This document shows positions 16,664-26,203 of a stretch of DNA of 64,000 nucleotides, in pieces. Under the pieces are notes generated by a model. The model was not told where the DNA came from. It did no database searches and was given only the letters and a program-made list of their open reading frames with translations. The stretch's first letter is position 1. Each line of letters opens with the position of its first letter. Source of the DNA: Amycolatopsis alba DSM 44262. Its GTDB lineage: Bacteria; Actinomycetota; Actinomycetes; Mycobacteriales; Pseudonocardiaceae. Both the position numbers and the translations under genes were made by a program. The stretch is taken from positions 5,261,602 through 5,325,601 of the forward strand of contig NZ_KB913032.1 of assembly GCF_000384215.1 (NCBI RefSeq), read 5' to 3'.

Positions 16664-19600
16664 CGGTCGGATGGTCGAACAGGACGCGCGCGGGCAGTTC
16701 CACCCCGGTCAGCTCCCGGAGCCGGGTGCGCAGATCGATGACGGCCAGCGAGTCGAGCCCGAGGTCGGTGAACGGCTTGTCCTCGGGGACGGTTCCAGGA
16801 TCCAGGTGGCCGAGGACCTCGGCGAGTTCGACGCGCAGCAGGTCCCGCAGCTCCTGCTCGGAGGGATGCTCCGGCCAGCGCCGATCCGGTGACGGCGCCG
16901 GTCTCGGCGCGGGGCGGCCGAGACCTTCGGCGATCGGGGGCAGGCCGGCGGCGGCAGGGTCGAGCCGGGCGGCGATCAGGACCGGTTCCGGATGCCCGAG
17001 CGCGGCGTCGAACAGGGCCATTCCCTGCTCCACGGTCAGCGCGGCCACCCCGGAGGTCTGGATGCGATGCCTCGCCGCTTCGGGGATCTGTGAGCCGAGA
17101 CCGATTTCGAGATCCCAGAGGCCCCACGCGATCGACGTCGCGGGCAGGCCCTCCGCCCGCCGCCGGACGGCCAGCGCGTCGAGGAAGCGGTTGGCGGCCG
17201 CGTAGTTCGCCTGTCCGGCATTGCCGAAAGTGCCGGCGAGTGAGGAAAAGAGCACGAACGCCGACAGCGGAAGATGCCGCGTGACCTCGTGCAGGACCAG
17301 GGCGGCGTCGGCCTTCGGGCGGAAGACGGTGTCGAATCCGGCGGGCGTCTGCGCGGTGAACGCGGCGTCGGCGACGACGGCGGCGGAGTGCACGACGGCG
17401 GTCAGCGGCGGGTCGCAGGCGTCGGCCAGCTGCCGGACGAAGGCGGGATCGGCGATGTCGCCGCCGACGATCCGCACGTCGGCCGTCAGCCGCCGCAGCT
17501 CCTCGGCGCCGGGCGCGTCCGGGCCGCGGCGGCTGACGAGCAGCAGGTGCCGGACACCGTGCGCGGCCACGAGATGGCGGGCCAGCGCCCCGCCGAGCGC
17601 GCCGGTGCCGCCGGTGATCAGCACGGTCCCCGCCGGATCGATCGGCCGGGCGGACGCGGGCGCGGTCCTGGCGATCCGCAGCGCGTGCGGCACGCCGTCC
17701 CGGATCGACAGCTGGGGTTCGGGGTTGCCGCCGACGAGTTCGCGCACCTTCTCCACGGGGACTCCGGCCTCGACGACGGTGACCAGGCCGCGGTATTCGG
17801 CCGAGGCCGCGGTGCCGAGCCCGAAGACGGCGGCCGCCGCCGGATCGGTCACGTCACCGGTGACGACGACGGTGCGTTCTCCGCGCGGGAGCGTGTCCTG
17901 CAACGCGGTGAGCACGGTGCGGGCGTCTTCGCCGCGCGCGTCGACGATCCGGACGTCGTCGGCGCGCGCGGCCGGGACGGGGACCCATCGCGGGCGGTAG
18001 AGCATCGTGCTCCCGGCGGGCAGCGGCCGGGTGAACAGGGATTCCACGACCGCGACGGGCATTCCGTCGGAGTCGAAGAGCTCGACGCGGACCTCACCGG
18101 GACCTGTCCGTACACAGTGGACTCTGGCCCGGCGCGCGGCGGAGGCGAACACGTGGACGCCGGTCCAGAGGAACGGCACCCGCACCTCGGCCTCGGGCGG
18201 CCCGGCCAGCGCCAAGGTGTGCACCGCCGCGTCGAGCAGCACGGGATGCAACTCGAACCGGCCGTCGACCTCGCCGGAGAGCTCGACGTCGGCGAACAGC
18301 TCGTCGCCGTCCTGCCACAAGCCGGTCACGGCGCGGAAGGCGGGACCGTAGTCGAGGGCCGCGTAGGCACGGCCCAGGTCCACCGGTTCGGTGGCGGGAG
18401 GCGGCCACTCGCCTTTCCAGGGCTGCGCGAAGACGTCGGACGCCTGCAGGCGTCCCGTGGCGTGACGGATCCAAGTGCCGGAGTCCTGGGCGTAGAGGTC
18501 GATCCGGGAGCCGTCCACGACCACCTGGAGCGCGACGTCCTCGGCCCGGCCGAGCCGGAGCGGCACTTCGATCGTCAGCTCGGCCAGACCGGTTTTGCCC
18601 GCGTGCAGGGCGAGTTCGACGAAAGCGGTCGCGGGGAACAGCGTCGTACCGCCGACGACGTGGTCGGCGAGCCACCCGTGCGTGCGCACGCCTGCCGAGC
18701 CGCCGTGCACGATCCGGGGTGAGCCGGGCGCGACCAAGGCGGGGCCCAGCATCGCGTGCCCGCCGCTCTCCGGGGCCCGGCGGGGCCGCGGGTCGAGCCA
18801 GAAACGCTCGCGCTGGAAGGGATAGGTCGGCAACGGGATCCGGCGGGCGCCGCTGCCGTCGAACACCGATGGCCAGGACACGGCCACTCCCGCGGTGTGC
18901 AGCTCGCCCGCCGCTTCCAGCACCCCGCGACTGGTGTCCATAGTGGACACAGAGGGCAGTGTCGCTCCCGCTGCCCTGCTCAGCACGGCCGACGGGCCGA
19001 TCTCCAGGCAGATATCGGTTCCCTCGGCGGCCACGGCGTCCAGCGCGTCGGCGAACCGGACCGTGTCCCTGGCCTGCCGGGCCCAGTACGCCGGGCCGAC
19101 GCCGGTGATCACGCGGCCGGCCAGCCCGGAAACCAGCGTGATTTCCGGGTTGTGGTGGATCAGCCCGGCGGTGACCTCGCGGAACTCGGCGAGCATCGGA
19201 TCGATCAGCGGCGAATGGAACGCGTGACTCACGCGCAGCCGCGTGGAACCCGGCCACTGCGCGGCGATGGCTTCCGTGACGCTCCCGGAGCCGGACAGGA
19301 CGAGGGAACGAGGGCCGTTGACCGCGGCGATCGACACCTGGTCGGCGAATTCCCCGACCAGCGGCGCGACCTCGCTTTCGGCCGCCCTGACCGCGATCAT
19401 GACGCCCCCTGGCGGCAAAGCGGCCATCAGGCGGCCACGCGCGGCCACCAGGGTCCCGGCGTCTTCGAGGGAGAGGACGCCGGCGACGTGCGCGGCGGTG
19501 ATCTCCCCGATCGAATGCCCGGCGACGGCACCGGGACGGAGGCCCCAGGATTCGAACAGCCGGAACAACGCGACCTCGAAGGCGAACAAGGCGGCTTGCG

Positions 19601-22600
19601 CGTGATCGGTCCGGTCCAGCAGTTCGCCGCCGTCGAAAGCGACGTCACGGACCTGACCGCCGAGGGCCTCGCAAGCCGCGTCGAACGCCGTGCGGAACAC
19701 GGGAAAGGCGTCCGACAATTCCTTGCCCATGCCCGCGCGCTGCGCGCCTTGCCCGCTGAACAGGAACGCCGCGGTCGCCGGTCCGCGCACGATCCGGCTG
19801 CGGCGTTCCCCGGTGGCGAGGGCGCGCAGCGCGGCGAGGTCGCCGGACGAGACCATCGCGCGCTGCTCCAGCGGAGTGCGGGTGGTGAGCGTGAACGCGA
19901 CGTCGTTTTCGTCCCGGCCGCCCGCCGTCGCCAGCAGCCGGGAGGCGGCCGCTCGCAGCGCGCTCTCGCTCGCCGCGCTCAGCAGCCACGGCGCCGTGAG
20001 CGACGCCGGACGTCCGGCGTCGGCCTGAGGCGGCGCTTCCGAGACGAGAACGTGCGCGTTGGTGCCGCCGATCCCGAACGCGGAAATCCCGGCGTGGCGG
20101 GGTTTCGGCCCGGCACGCCAGGCGCGGGCCTCGGCGAGCAGGGACACCTGACCCGCCGACCAGTCGATCCGGGGACTCGGCTCATCGGCGTGCAGCGAAG
20201 GTGGCAACTGCCCGTGCCGCAACGCTTCCACCATCTTGATCACCCCGGCCACCCCCGCCGCGGCCTGCGTGTGCCCGATGTTGGACTTCACGGACCCGAG
20301 CCACAGCGGTCTGTCCCGTCCGGCGCCGTACGCGGCGATCAGCGCCTCCGCTTCGATCGGATCGCCGATCGGGGTGGCGGTGCCATGCCCCTCCACGGCG
20401 TCGACGTCCGCGGCGGACAGCCCGGCGTCGGCCAGCGCGGACCGGATGACCGCGCGCTGTGCCTGCCCGCTCGGTGCCGTCAGCCCGTTCGACGCCCCGT
20501 CGGAGTTGACGGCCGAACCGCTCACCAGCGCCAGCACCGGATGCCCGTTGCGGCGGGCGTCCGACAGCCGCTCCAGCAGGAGGACCCCCGCGCCCTCGGC
20601 CCACGCCGTGCCGTCCGCGCCCGCCGCGTAGGAGCGGCACCGCCCGTCCGGGGAAAGGCCGCGCTGGCGGCTGAATTCGAGGAACGTGCGCGGCGACGAC
20701 ATCACCGTGGCGCCACCGGCCACGGCGAGCGAACACTCCCCGGCCCGCAAGGCACGCACCGCCCAGTGGAGGGCCACCAGCGAAGAGGAGCACGCGGTGT
20801 CGACCGTGACCGCCGGGCCGTTCAGGCCGAAGGTGTAGGAGATCCGGCCGGACGCGAGCGCGTGCGAAGACCCGATGCCCAGCCGTCCTTCCAGCTGATG
20901 TCCTTGCAGGCGACTGGCGTAGTCCTCGTTCATCACCCCGACGAACACCCCGGTGTCGCTGCCCCGCAGCGCGGCGGTGTCGAGACCGGCGCGTTCGAAC
21001 AGTTCCCACGACGTTTCCAGCAGCAGCCGCTGCTGAGGGTCGGTCGAGAGCGCCTCACGCGGCGACATGCCGAACACGGCGGGGTCGAAATCCGCTGCGT
21101 CGTAAAGGAAACCGCCGCGGCGGGTGGTGGAGCCGCCGATCCGGCCGGGGTCCGGGTCGTAGCGCACGGCCAGTTCCCAGCCCCGGTCGGCTGGGAAGTC
21201 GCCGGTGGCGTCGATCTCGCCCGCCACCAGGTTCCACAGGTCCTCGGGCGAGGTCACGCCGCCGGGGAACCGGCACGCCGTCGCGACGATGGCGATCGGG
21301 TCGTCGTCGCGGGCGGGCGCGGTTTCCGTCATGCCGGGCTCGGCCCGCCCGGACAGCAGCCGCTCCAGTTCGCCGATGACCGCCGCCGGGGTCGGGAAGT
21401 CGTAGACGAGTGACTGGGGGAGGTCGATGCCGGTCGTCTCTGCCAGCCGGTGCCGCAGGTGCACGCCGCCCAGCGACGTCAGGCCCAGTTCGGCGAACGG
21501 CCGGTCACGCCAGCGTTCTCCCACGTCCGCTTCGCACAGTTCGGCGATCGCCTCGCGCACCAGCGCTTCCACGTCGTTGGGCCGGGGGACCCGCAACTCC
21601 TTCCGCATCGCCTTTCCCGACGGCGTCCGGGGAAGGCGCTCGACCCGATGGAAGGCCACCGGGACCTTGAAGGAGGACAGCCGCTGACGGCACAGGCGCC
21701 GCACCTCGTCGAGGTCCGGCTCGTCGGAGACGAGGAACGCCACCGGTACCGCGCCGAGGACTTCGTCGGGTCTTCCCGTCACGAGGACGTCTCGCACCCA
21801 GGGGAGTTCGGCGATGACCGCCTCGATCTCCGTCGGGTGCACGTTCTGGCCGCCGCAGACGATGAGGTCGTCCGCCCGGCCGTCGAGGATGAGCCGTCCG
21901 ACGGCGAGACGGCCCATGTCGCCGGTCCGGTACCAGCCGTCCACGAGCTCCACGCCCGGCGCGACGCCGGGACCCCGTACCTCGATCTGCCCGTCGGCGA
22001 CCCGGATTTCCATACCCGGCACCGGGGTCAGGTGGTCCTCGCCGGGGAGCTGGACGGCGATCTTGCCGCTGGTCTCCGTACTGCCGTAGCCGTCGAGAAC
22101 GGGGATGCCGAACAACTCCCGCACCGCCGCGCGTGCCGACGGTGTGCAGGGCGCGCCCCCGGACAGGCACAGGCGCGGCGCCGGGAGCGCTTCGCGGACT
22201 TCCTGCCGCAGATTCAGGAATGTCGCCGGGACAGCGGCGAGGATGCTGCCGGGATACGCCGTGAGCGCTCCCCGCAGGTCGCGGTCGACGATCCTCGTGT
22301 GCGTGCCCAGCGCGATCGTCCCGGCGAAGGCCAGCGACAACGCGTACGCGTGGTGCAGCGGAAGCGGCCACAGCACGGTGTCGGCGCCGGAAATCCCGTA
22401 CATCGGGCCGTAACAGGCCGCCGACGACCAGAGGACCGCCCGCTGCGTCGTCAGGACGCCTTGGGGACGGCCGGTCGTGCCGGAGGTGTACAGCAGCCAG
22501 GCGGGCTCGTCGAGACCGAGATCGTCGCGCGGTTCACCCAGGGGCGGCATCGGCTCGTCCTCGACGAACACGACCCGAAGCCGCGGCCGCCGCGCCTGGA

Positions 22601-22952
22601 CCTCGCGCGCCACTTGCGCGTGCCTGGCCTCGGTGATCAGCAGAGCTGCTCCGGAGTCGTCCGCGATCCGCGTCAGCTCGGCCGCCGTCGACCGCGCGCT
22701 CACCGGAACCCCGACGCCGCCCGCCCGCAGGATCGCCAGGCAGTATTCGGCGAATTCGACGCGCGCGCCGAGATGGATCAGGACCCGGTCGCCGCGGGCG
22801 ATTCCGAGCCCTGCCGCCAAGCGGCCGCTCGAGTCCAGCAATTCCCCGAAAGTGAGGGTCCGGTGTCCGTCGGTGAACGCGGGCCGATCGCCCGGCAGCT
22901 CCCGGATCAACGTCACCAACGGCCGCAGCAGCGCGCCGCGAATCTCGGTCAT
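16626..22952 (-). CDS. Type I PKS: AL-ACP-KS-AT-DH-KR-ACP, no TE
   Basis: The ATG at 22952 (MTEIRGALL) gives 2108 residues; the frame is open further upstream but without homologous sequence. Domains in order: an acyl-AMP ligase loading domain (about 10-455; [25 protein letters not shown]); ACP1 (LGLTSLG, about 490); KS (about 555-975; [23 protein letters not shown]); AT (about 1065-1370; GHSIGE and HAFHSP, typical of malonyl-CoA); DH (about 1395-1640; an HxxxGxxxxP motif and LLDAAVH); KR (about 1680-1960; [19 protein letters not shown]; no LDD motif, so possibly A-type); and ACP2 (LGLDSLA, about 2066). It ends right after ACP2 without a thioesterase. One loading and one extension module would make a short alpha,beta-unsaturated product, unless it works iteratively or passes the chain to another enzyme. 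A P450 gene lies upstream on the same strand. Confidence 0.93.
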   Translation of the reverse strand: MTEIRGALLRPLVTLIRELPGDRPAFTDGHRTLTFGELLDSSGRLAAGLGIARGDRVLIHLGARVEFAEYCLAILRAGGVGVPVSARSTAAELTRIADDSGAALLITEARHAQVAREVQARRPRLRVVFVEDEPMPPLGEPRDDLGLDEPAWLLYTSGTTGRPQGVLTTQRAVLWSSAACYGPMYGISGADTVLWPLPLHHAYALSLAFAGTIALGTHTRIVDRDLRGALTAYPGSILAAVPATFLNLRQEVREALPAPRLCLSGGAPCTPSARAAVRELFGIPVLDGYGSTETSGKIAVQLPGEDHLTPVPGMEIRVADGQIEVRGPGVAPGVELVDGWYRTGDMGRLAVGRLILDGRADDLIVCGGQNVHPTEIEAVIAELPWVRDVLVTGRPDEVLGAVPVAFLVSDEPDLDEVRRLCRQRLSSFKVPVAFHRVERLPRTPSGKAMRKELRVPRPNDVEALVREAIAELCEADVGERWRDRPFAELGLTSLGGVHLRHRLAETTGIDLPQSLVYDFPTPAAVIGELERLLSGRAEPGMTETAPARDDDPIAIVATACRFPGGVTSPEDLWNLVAGEIDATGDFPADRGWELAVRYDPDPGRIGGSTTRRGGFLYDAADFDPAVFGMSPREALSTDPQQRLLLETSWELFERAGLDTAALRGSDTGVFVGVMNEDYASRLQGHQLEGRLGIGSSHALASGRISYTFGLNGPAVTVDTACSSSLVALHWAVRALRAGECSLAVAGGATVMSSPRTFLEFSRQRGLSPDGRCRSYAAGADGTAWAEGAGVLLLERLSDARRNGHPVLALVSGSAVNSDGASNGLTAPSGQAQRAVIRSALADAGLSAADVDAVEGHGTATPIGDPIEAEALIAAYGAGRDRPLWLGSVKSNIGHTQAAAGVAGVIKMVEALRHGQLPPSLHADEPSPRIDWSAGQVSLLAEARAWRAGPKPRHAGISAFGIGGTNAHVLVSEAPPQADAGRPASLTAPWLLSAASESALRAAASRLLATAGGRDENDVAFTLTTRTPLEQRAMVSSGDLAALRALATGERRSRIVRGPATAAFLFSGQGAQRAGMGKELSDAFPVFRTAFDAACEALGGQVRDVAFDGGELLDRTDHAQAALFAFEVALFRLFESWGLRPGAVAGHSIGEITAAHVAGVLSLEDAGTLVAARGRLMAALPPGGVMIAVRAAESEVAPLVGEFADQVSIAAVNGPRSLVLSGSGSVTEAIAAQWPGSTRLRVSHAFHSPLIDPMLAEFREVTAGLIHHNPEITLVSGLAGRVITGVGPAYWARQARDTVRFADALDAVAAEGTDICLEIGPSAVLSRAAGATLPSVSTMDTSRGVLEAAGELHTAGVAVSWPSVFDGSGARRIPLPTYPFQRERFWLDPRPRRAPESGGHAMLGPALVAPGSPRIVHGGSAGVRTHGWLADHVVGGTTLFPATAFVELALHAGKTGLAELTIEVPLRLGRAEDVALQVVVDGSRIDLYAQDSGTWIRHATGRLQASDVFAQPWKGEWPPPATEPVDLGRAYAALDYGPAFRAVTGLWQDGDELFADVELSGEVDGRFELHPVLLDAAVHTLALAGPPEAEVRVPFLWTGVHVFASAARRARVHCVRTGPGEVRVELFDSDGMPVAVVESLFTRPLPAGSTMLYRPRWVPVPAARADDVRIVDARGEDARTVLTALQDTLPRGERTVVVTGDVTDPAAAAVFGLGTAASAEYRGLVTVVEAGVPVEKVRELVGGNPEPQLSIRDGVPHALRIARTAPASARPIDPAGTVLITGGTGALGGALARHLVAAHGVRHLLLVSRRGPDAPGAEELRRLTADVRIVGGDIADPAFVRQLADACDPPLTAVVHSAAVVADAAFTAQTPAGFDTVFRPKADAALVLHEVTRHLPLSAFVLFSSLAGTFGNAGQANYAAANRFLDALAVRRRAEGLPATSIAWGLWDLEIGLGSQIPEAARHRIQTSGVAALTVEQGMALFDAALGHPEPVLIAARLDPAAAGLPPIAEGLGRPAPRPAPSPDRRWPEHPSEQELRDLLRVELAEVLGHLDPGTVPEDKPFTDLGLDSLAVIDLRTRLRELTGVELPARVLFDHPTVIELAGHLRAFD

Positions 22953-23054
22953 CACACGAAGGTATAGCCGCGCCGCTCCTCGTTGGTACAACGAACACGG
23001 CGAAGTCTTTTCCTGCCCGATCGTGCACCGTCCGCCGACGGATCGCGCATCCCG

Positions 23055-23142
23055 GTTGGGTCTCGCGTGGTGTCCCGAGCGCCACGTTCGAGACGGTGAG
23101 CGTCCCAGGCGTGGCGCTCGGGACACCACTCACGAGCCCAAC
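23055..23142. terminator. Long hairpin between P450 and PKS genes
   Basis: Perfect 20-nt arms occupy 23067-23086 and 23110-23129 (GTGTCCCGAGCGCCACG core), extended by an outer GTTGGG / CCCAAC pair. It lies between the P450 stop (23156) and the PKS start (22952), both on the minus strand. It probably terminates or attenuates the P450 transcript. Confidence 0.65.
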
Positions 23143-23155
23143 GCGCTCCCGGCGG

Positions 23156-24370
23156 CTATTCCGTCCAGGTGACCGGCAACTCGTGCACGCCATAGATGTT
23201 CATGTCGGTCTTGAGCTTGACCTCGTCGGCGGGAACGGCGAGCGCGAGACTCGGGAAACGGCGCAGCAAGCCCTCGAAACCCGCGCGCATTTCGATCCGC
23301 GACAGCTGCTGCCCCAGGCACTGGTGGACGCCGTGCCCGAAGGAAAGGAGACCGCGGGCGTTGCGGTGGATGTCCAGGGCGTCGGGGTCCTCGAAGCGCC
23401 GCGGATCGCGGTTGGCGGCCAGCAGCGACACGATGACGGTCGAGCCCGCGCGGATCGTCTCGCCGCCGAGTTCCAGATCCTCCGCGGCATAGCGGAAAAA
23501 GATGTCGGCGACGGACAGGTAGCGAAGGAGCTCCTCGACGGCGCCGGGCAGCAGTTCCGCGTCGGCGCGCAGTTCGGCCAGCTGCTCGGGGTGCTCCAGC
23601 AACGCGAAAGTGCCCAGCGCCAACATGTTCGCGGTGGTCTCGTGCCCGGCGAGCAGCAGCAGGAACGCGGCGCCCGCCAGCTCCTCGATGGTGAGGTCGT
23701 CGTAGCGGCCGAGATCGGACAGGATGTCGTCGCCGGGTGTCTCGCGTTTGCGCGTGACCAGTTCGGTGAGGAACGTGTTCATCCCGACGAACGCGGCCAT
23801 CTTCTCCTCCAGCGTCTGGTCCCTGACCATGAGCTGGGCGGAGCTGGCCTGGAAGTTCTCGCGGTCCTCGTAGGGGACGCCGAGCAGTTCGCAGATCACC
23901 AGCGACGGCACCGGCAGCGCGAACTCCTTGACCAGGTCGACCGGCGGGACCAGCTTCGCCATCGCGTCCAGGTGCTGTTCGGTGATCTCGACGATGTGCT
24001 CTTCGAGCTGCTTCATCCGCTTCACCGTGAAGGCACCGGTGAGGCGCTTGCGCAGCCGGCCGTGGTCCGGCGGGTCCATCGCGACGAACATGCCCGGCAT
24101 CGGCGGGGACGGTTCGGTCGGGGCGGGCATGCCCGTCTCGTACGGGACGTGGAGGATGCCGAGGTCCTGGCGGGAGCTGAACCGGGTGTCGGCCATCATC
24201 TGCCGGACCTCGTCGTACCCGGTCACCAGCCAGCCTTCGTGCCCGTCCGGGAAGACCATGGGACTCACCGGGCGGGCCTCGCGCAGCCGGGTGATCTCGC
24301 TGGGCGGAGCGAAGGGACCCGCGTCGCGCTGCATGGGGAGGCCCTGCGGGACGGGAACCGTCTCAGTCAT
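23156..24370 (-). CDS. Cytochrome P450
   Basis: The start is the ATG at 24370 (MTETVPVPQG), with a GAAAGG ribosome binding site, giving 404 residues. The hallmarks are all present: I-helix oxygen-binding motif AGHETT, the ExxR motif (EELLR), and the haem-binding loop FGHGVHQCLG with its cysteine. It belongs to the bacterial soluble class of secondary-metabolism P450s. It is encoded upstream of the PKS on the same strand and divergent from the ABC exporter, so it likely oxidises the polyketide or its starter. Confidence 0.93.
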   Translation of the reverse strand: MTETVPVPQGLPMQRDAGPFAPPSEITRLREARPVSPMVFPDGHEGWLVTGYDEVRQMMADTRFSSRQDLGILHVPYETGMPAPTEPSPPMPGMFVAMDPPDHGRLRKRLTGAFTVKRMKQLEEHIVEITEQHLDAMAKLVPPVDLVKEFALPVPSLVICELLGVPYEDRENFQASSAQLMVRDQTLEEKMAAFVGMNTFLTELVTRKRETPGDDILSDLGRYDDLTIEELAGAAFLLLLAGHETTANMLALGTFALLEHPEQLAELRADAELLPGAVEELLRYLSVADIFFRYAAEDLELGGETIRAGSTVIVSLLAANRDPRRFEDPDALDIHRNARGLLSFGHGVHQCLGQQLSRIEMRAGFEGLLRRFPSLALAVPADEVKLKTDMNIYGVHELPVTWTE

Positions 24371-24418
24371 CGGATCGCCTTTCGTGGTGGTTGTGCGGAC
24401 CACTCTCCCCGCGAGACC

Positions 24419-24479
24419 TGACACGCGGCTGACACGGCGCTGACACCGGCCGTGTCAGCGCCGTGGCGGGGGCGTGTCA
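24419..24479. promoter_or_regulatory. Mirror-symmetric repeat array, probable SARP sites
   Basis: TGACAC occurs at 24419, 24430 and 24441, exactly 11 bp apart. Its complement GTGTCA occurs at 24452 and 24474, 22 bp apart, with a degenerate copy (GTGGCG) at 24463. On both sides the outermost GTGTCA (read toward the gene) is followed after exactly 12 nt by AGAGTGGT. Direct repeats at 11-bp spacing are the typical SARP site, and an AfsR/SARP gene lies nearby. The array would control the P450 and exporter promoters together. Confidence 0.75.
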
Positions 24480-24503
24480 GCCGGGCCGCCCAGAGTGGTG
24501 TCC

Positions 24504-25439
24504 ATGAACGACACAGCGATTGCGGTCTCCGGGCTGCGAAAGACCTTCGGGGACAAGGTCGTGCTCGACGGGATCGATCTGGAGGTCCCCGCGGGCACCA
24601 TCTTCTCCCTGCTCGGCCCGAACGGGGCCGGCAAGACGACGACGGTGAACCTGCTGACCACCCTGATGAAGGCCGACGGCGGGACGGCCAAGGTCGCCGG
24701 GTACGACCTCGCGACCGAGGCCAAGGCGGTGCGCGCGGCGATCGGGGTCACCGGCCAGTTCGCGGCGGTCGACGAACTGCTGACGGGGCAGGAGAACCTG
24801 CAGCTGATGGTGGACCTGAACCGGCGCGCCACCGGGGGCAAGCGGGTCGTGAGCGAGCTGCTGGAGCGGTTCGACCTGGTGGAATCGGCGAAGAAACCGG
24901 CGTCGACCTACTCCGGCGGCATGCGCCGGAAACTGGATCTGGCGATGACGCTCGTCGGCGACCCGCGGATCATCTTCCTCGACGAGCCGACCACGGGACT
25001 GGACCCGCGCAGCCGCCGCACGATGTGGTCGATCATCCGCGAGCTGGTGGCCGGCGGCGTGACCATCTTCCTCACCACCCAGTACCTCGAAGAAGCCGAC
25101 CAGCTCGCCGACCGGATCGCGGTCCTCGACCAAGGCAGCCTGGTCGCCACCGGCACCCCTGACGAACTCAAACGCCGGATGCCCGGCACGCACGTCCGGC
25201 TGCGGTTCACCACCGTCGCCGAACTCGACGCCGCGGCGCGGATCTTCCCCGCGGCCACCCGTGACGACGAGGCGCTGGCCCTGCGGGTCCCCAGCGACGC
25301 CGGGACGAAATCCCTGCGGTCGCTGCTCGACCGGCTCGACGAGCACTCGCTCGCCGCCGAAGAGTTCTCCGTCCACACCCCTGACCTCGACGACGTTTTC
25401 CTCGCCCTGACGGGCCACGACACGGAAGCAGTGAAGTGA
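24504..25439 (+). CDS. ABC transporter ATP-binding protein, DrrA type
   Basis: The ATG at 24504 (MNDTAIAVSG) gives 311 residues; earlier in-frame starts lie in the repeat array. Motifs: Walker A GPNGAGKTT, signature YSGGMRRKLD, Walker B IIFLDEPTTGLD, and an H-loop region with 'LTTQYLEEADQLAD'. This DrrA-like pattern is typical of antibiotic or drug export pairs. The C-terminal 80 residues form the usual DUF4162-like domain. The stop overlaps the permease start. Export of the PKS product is inferred. Confidence 0.92.
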   Translation: MNDTAIAVSGLRKTFGDKVVLDGIDLEVPAGTIFSLLGPNGAGKTTTVNLLTTLMKADGGTAKVAGYDLATEAKAVRAAIGVTGQFAAVDELLTGQENLQLMVDLNRRATGGKRVVSELLERFDLVESAKKPASTYSGGMRRKLDLAMTLVGDPRIIFLDEPTTGLDPRSRRTMWSIIRELVAGGVTIFLTTQYLEEADQLADRIAVLDQGSLVATGTPDELKRRMPGTHVRLRFTTVAELDAAARIFPAATRDDEALALRVPSDAGTKSLRSLLDRLDEHSLAAEEFSVHTPDLDDVFLALTGHDTEAVK

Positions 25440-26203
25440 TGACCACGCAGACCGTAAGCGCCAAGTCCCCCTCGCTGGTGATGCTGCGCCGTAACTTCAA
25501 GCACCTCACCCGCAACCCGACCTCGGTCTTCAACGCGATCCTGATGCCGGTCGTGATGATGCTGATGTTCGTGTACGTCTTCGGGGACGCGTTCAGCGTC
25601 GGCGTCGACTACATCGACTACGCGACACCGGGTTTGATGCTCCTCGCCGTCTGCTACGGCCTCGGCGCCACCGCGACCGCGGTGAACTCCGACATGACGA
25701 AGGGCATCATCAACCGCTTCAAGGTCATGGACGTCTCCCGCGGCGCGGTGCTGACCGGACATGTCGTCGCCAGCCTGCTGACCAACCTGATCGCCATCGC
25801 GGCGCTCACCGGCGTGGCCTTCCTGCTGGGTTTCTCGCCGTCGGCGAGTTTCCTCGACTGGCTCGGTGTCGTCGGAATGGTCGTGCTGCTCGGTTTCGCG
25901 GCGGGCTGGCTCACCATCGCGCTGGGCCTGGCGGCGAAGTCCCCGGAAACCGCGGGCATCGCGTCCGTGCCGCTGGTCATGCTGCCGTTCTTCAGCAGCG
26001 CGATCGTGCCTGCCGAGAAGATGGGCCCCGGACTCCGGGAATTCGCGGAGTACCAGCCCTTCACCCCGATCATCGAGACCCTGCGCGGGCTCCTCGACGG
26101 GGCGCCCGCCGCGAGCGACGTGCTCCCCGCCCTTGGCTGGTGCGCCGGGATCGCGCTCGTCGGCTACCTGTGGGCGTCCTCGACGTTCAAGAAGCGAGCG
26201 TGA
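25439..26203 (+). CDS. ABC-2 type permease, DrrB type
   Basis: The ATG at 25439 overlaps the ATPase stop (TGATG); a GTG at 25436 is an alternative. The product of about 254 residues has six hydrophobic segments and the conserved 'AVNSDMTKGIINRFKVM' cytosolic loop of DrrB-like permeases. It pairs with the preceding ATPase. Its 3' end overlaps the convergent SARP regulator by 17 nt. Confidence 0.92.
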   Translation: MTTQTVSAKSPSLVMLRRNFKHLTRNPTSVFNAILMPVVMMLMFVYVFGDAFSVGVDYIDYATPGLMLLAVCYGLGATATAVNSDMTKGIINRFKVMDVSRGAVLTGHVVASLLTNLIAIAALTGVAFLLGFSPSASFLDWLGVVGMVVLLGFAAGWLTIALGLAAKSPETAGIASVPLVMLPFFSSAIVPAEKMGPGLREFAEYQPFTPIIETLRGLLDGAPAASDVLPALGWCAGIALVGYLWASSTFKKRA

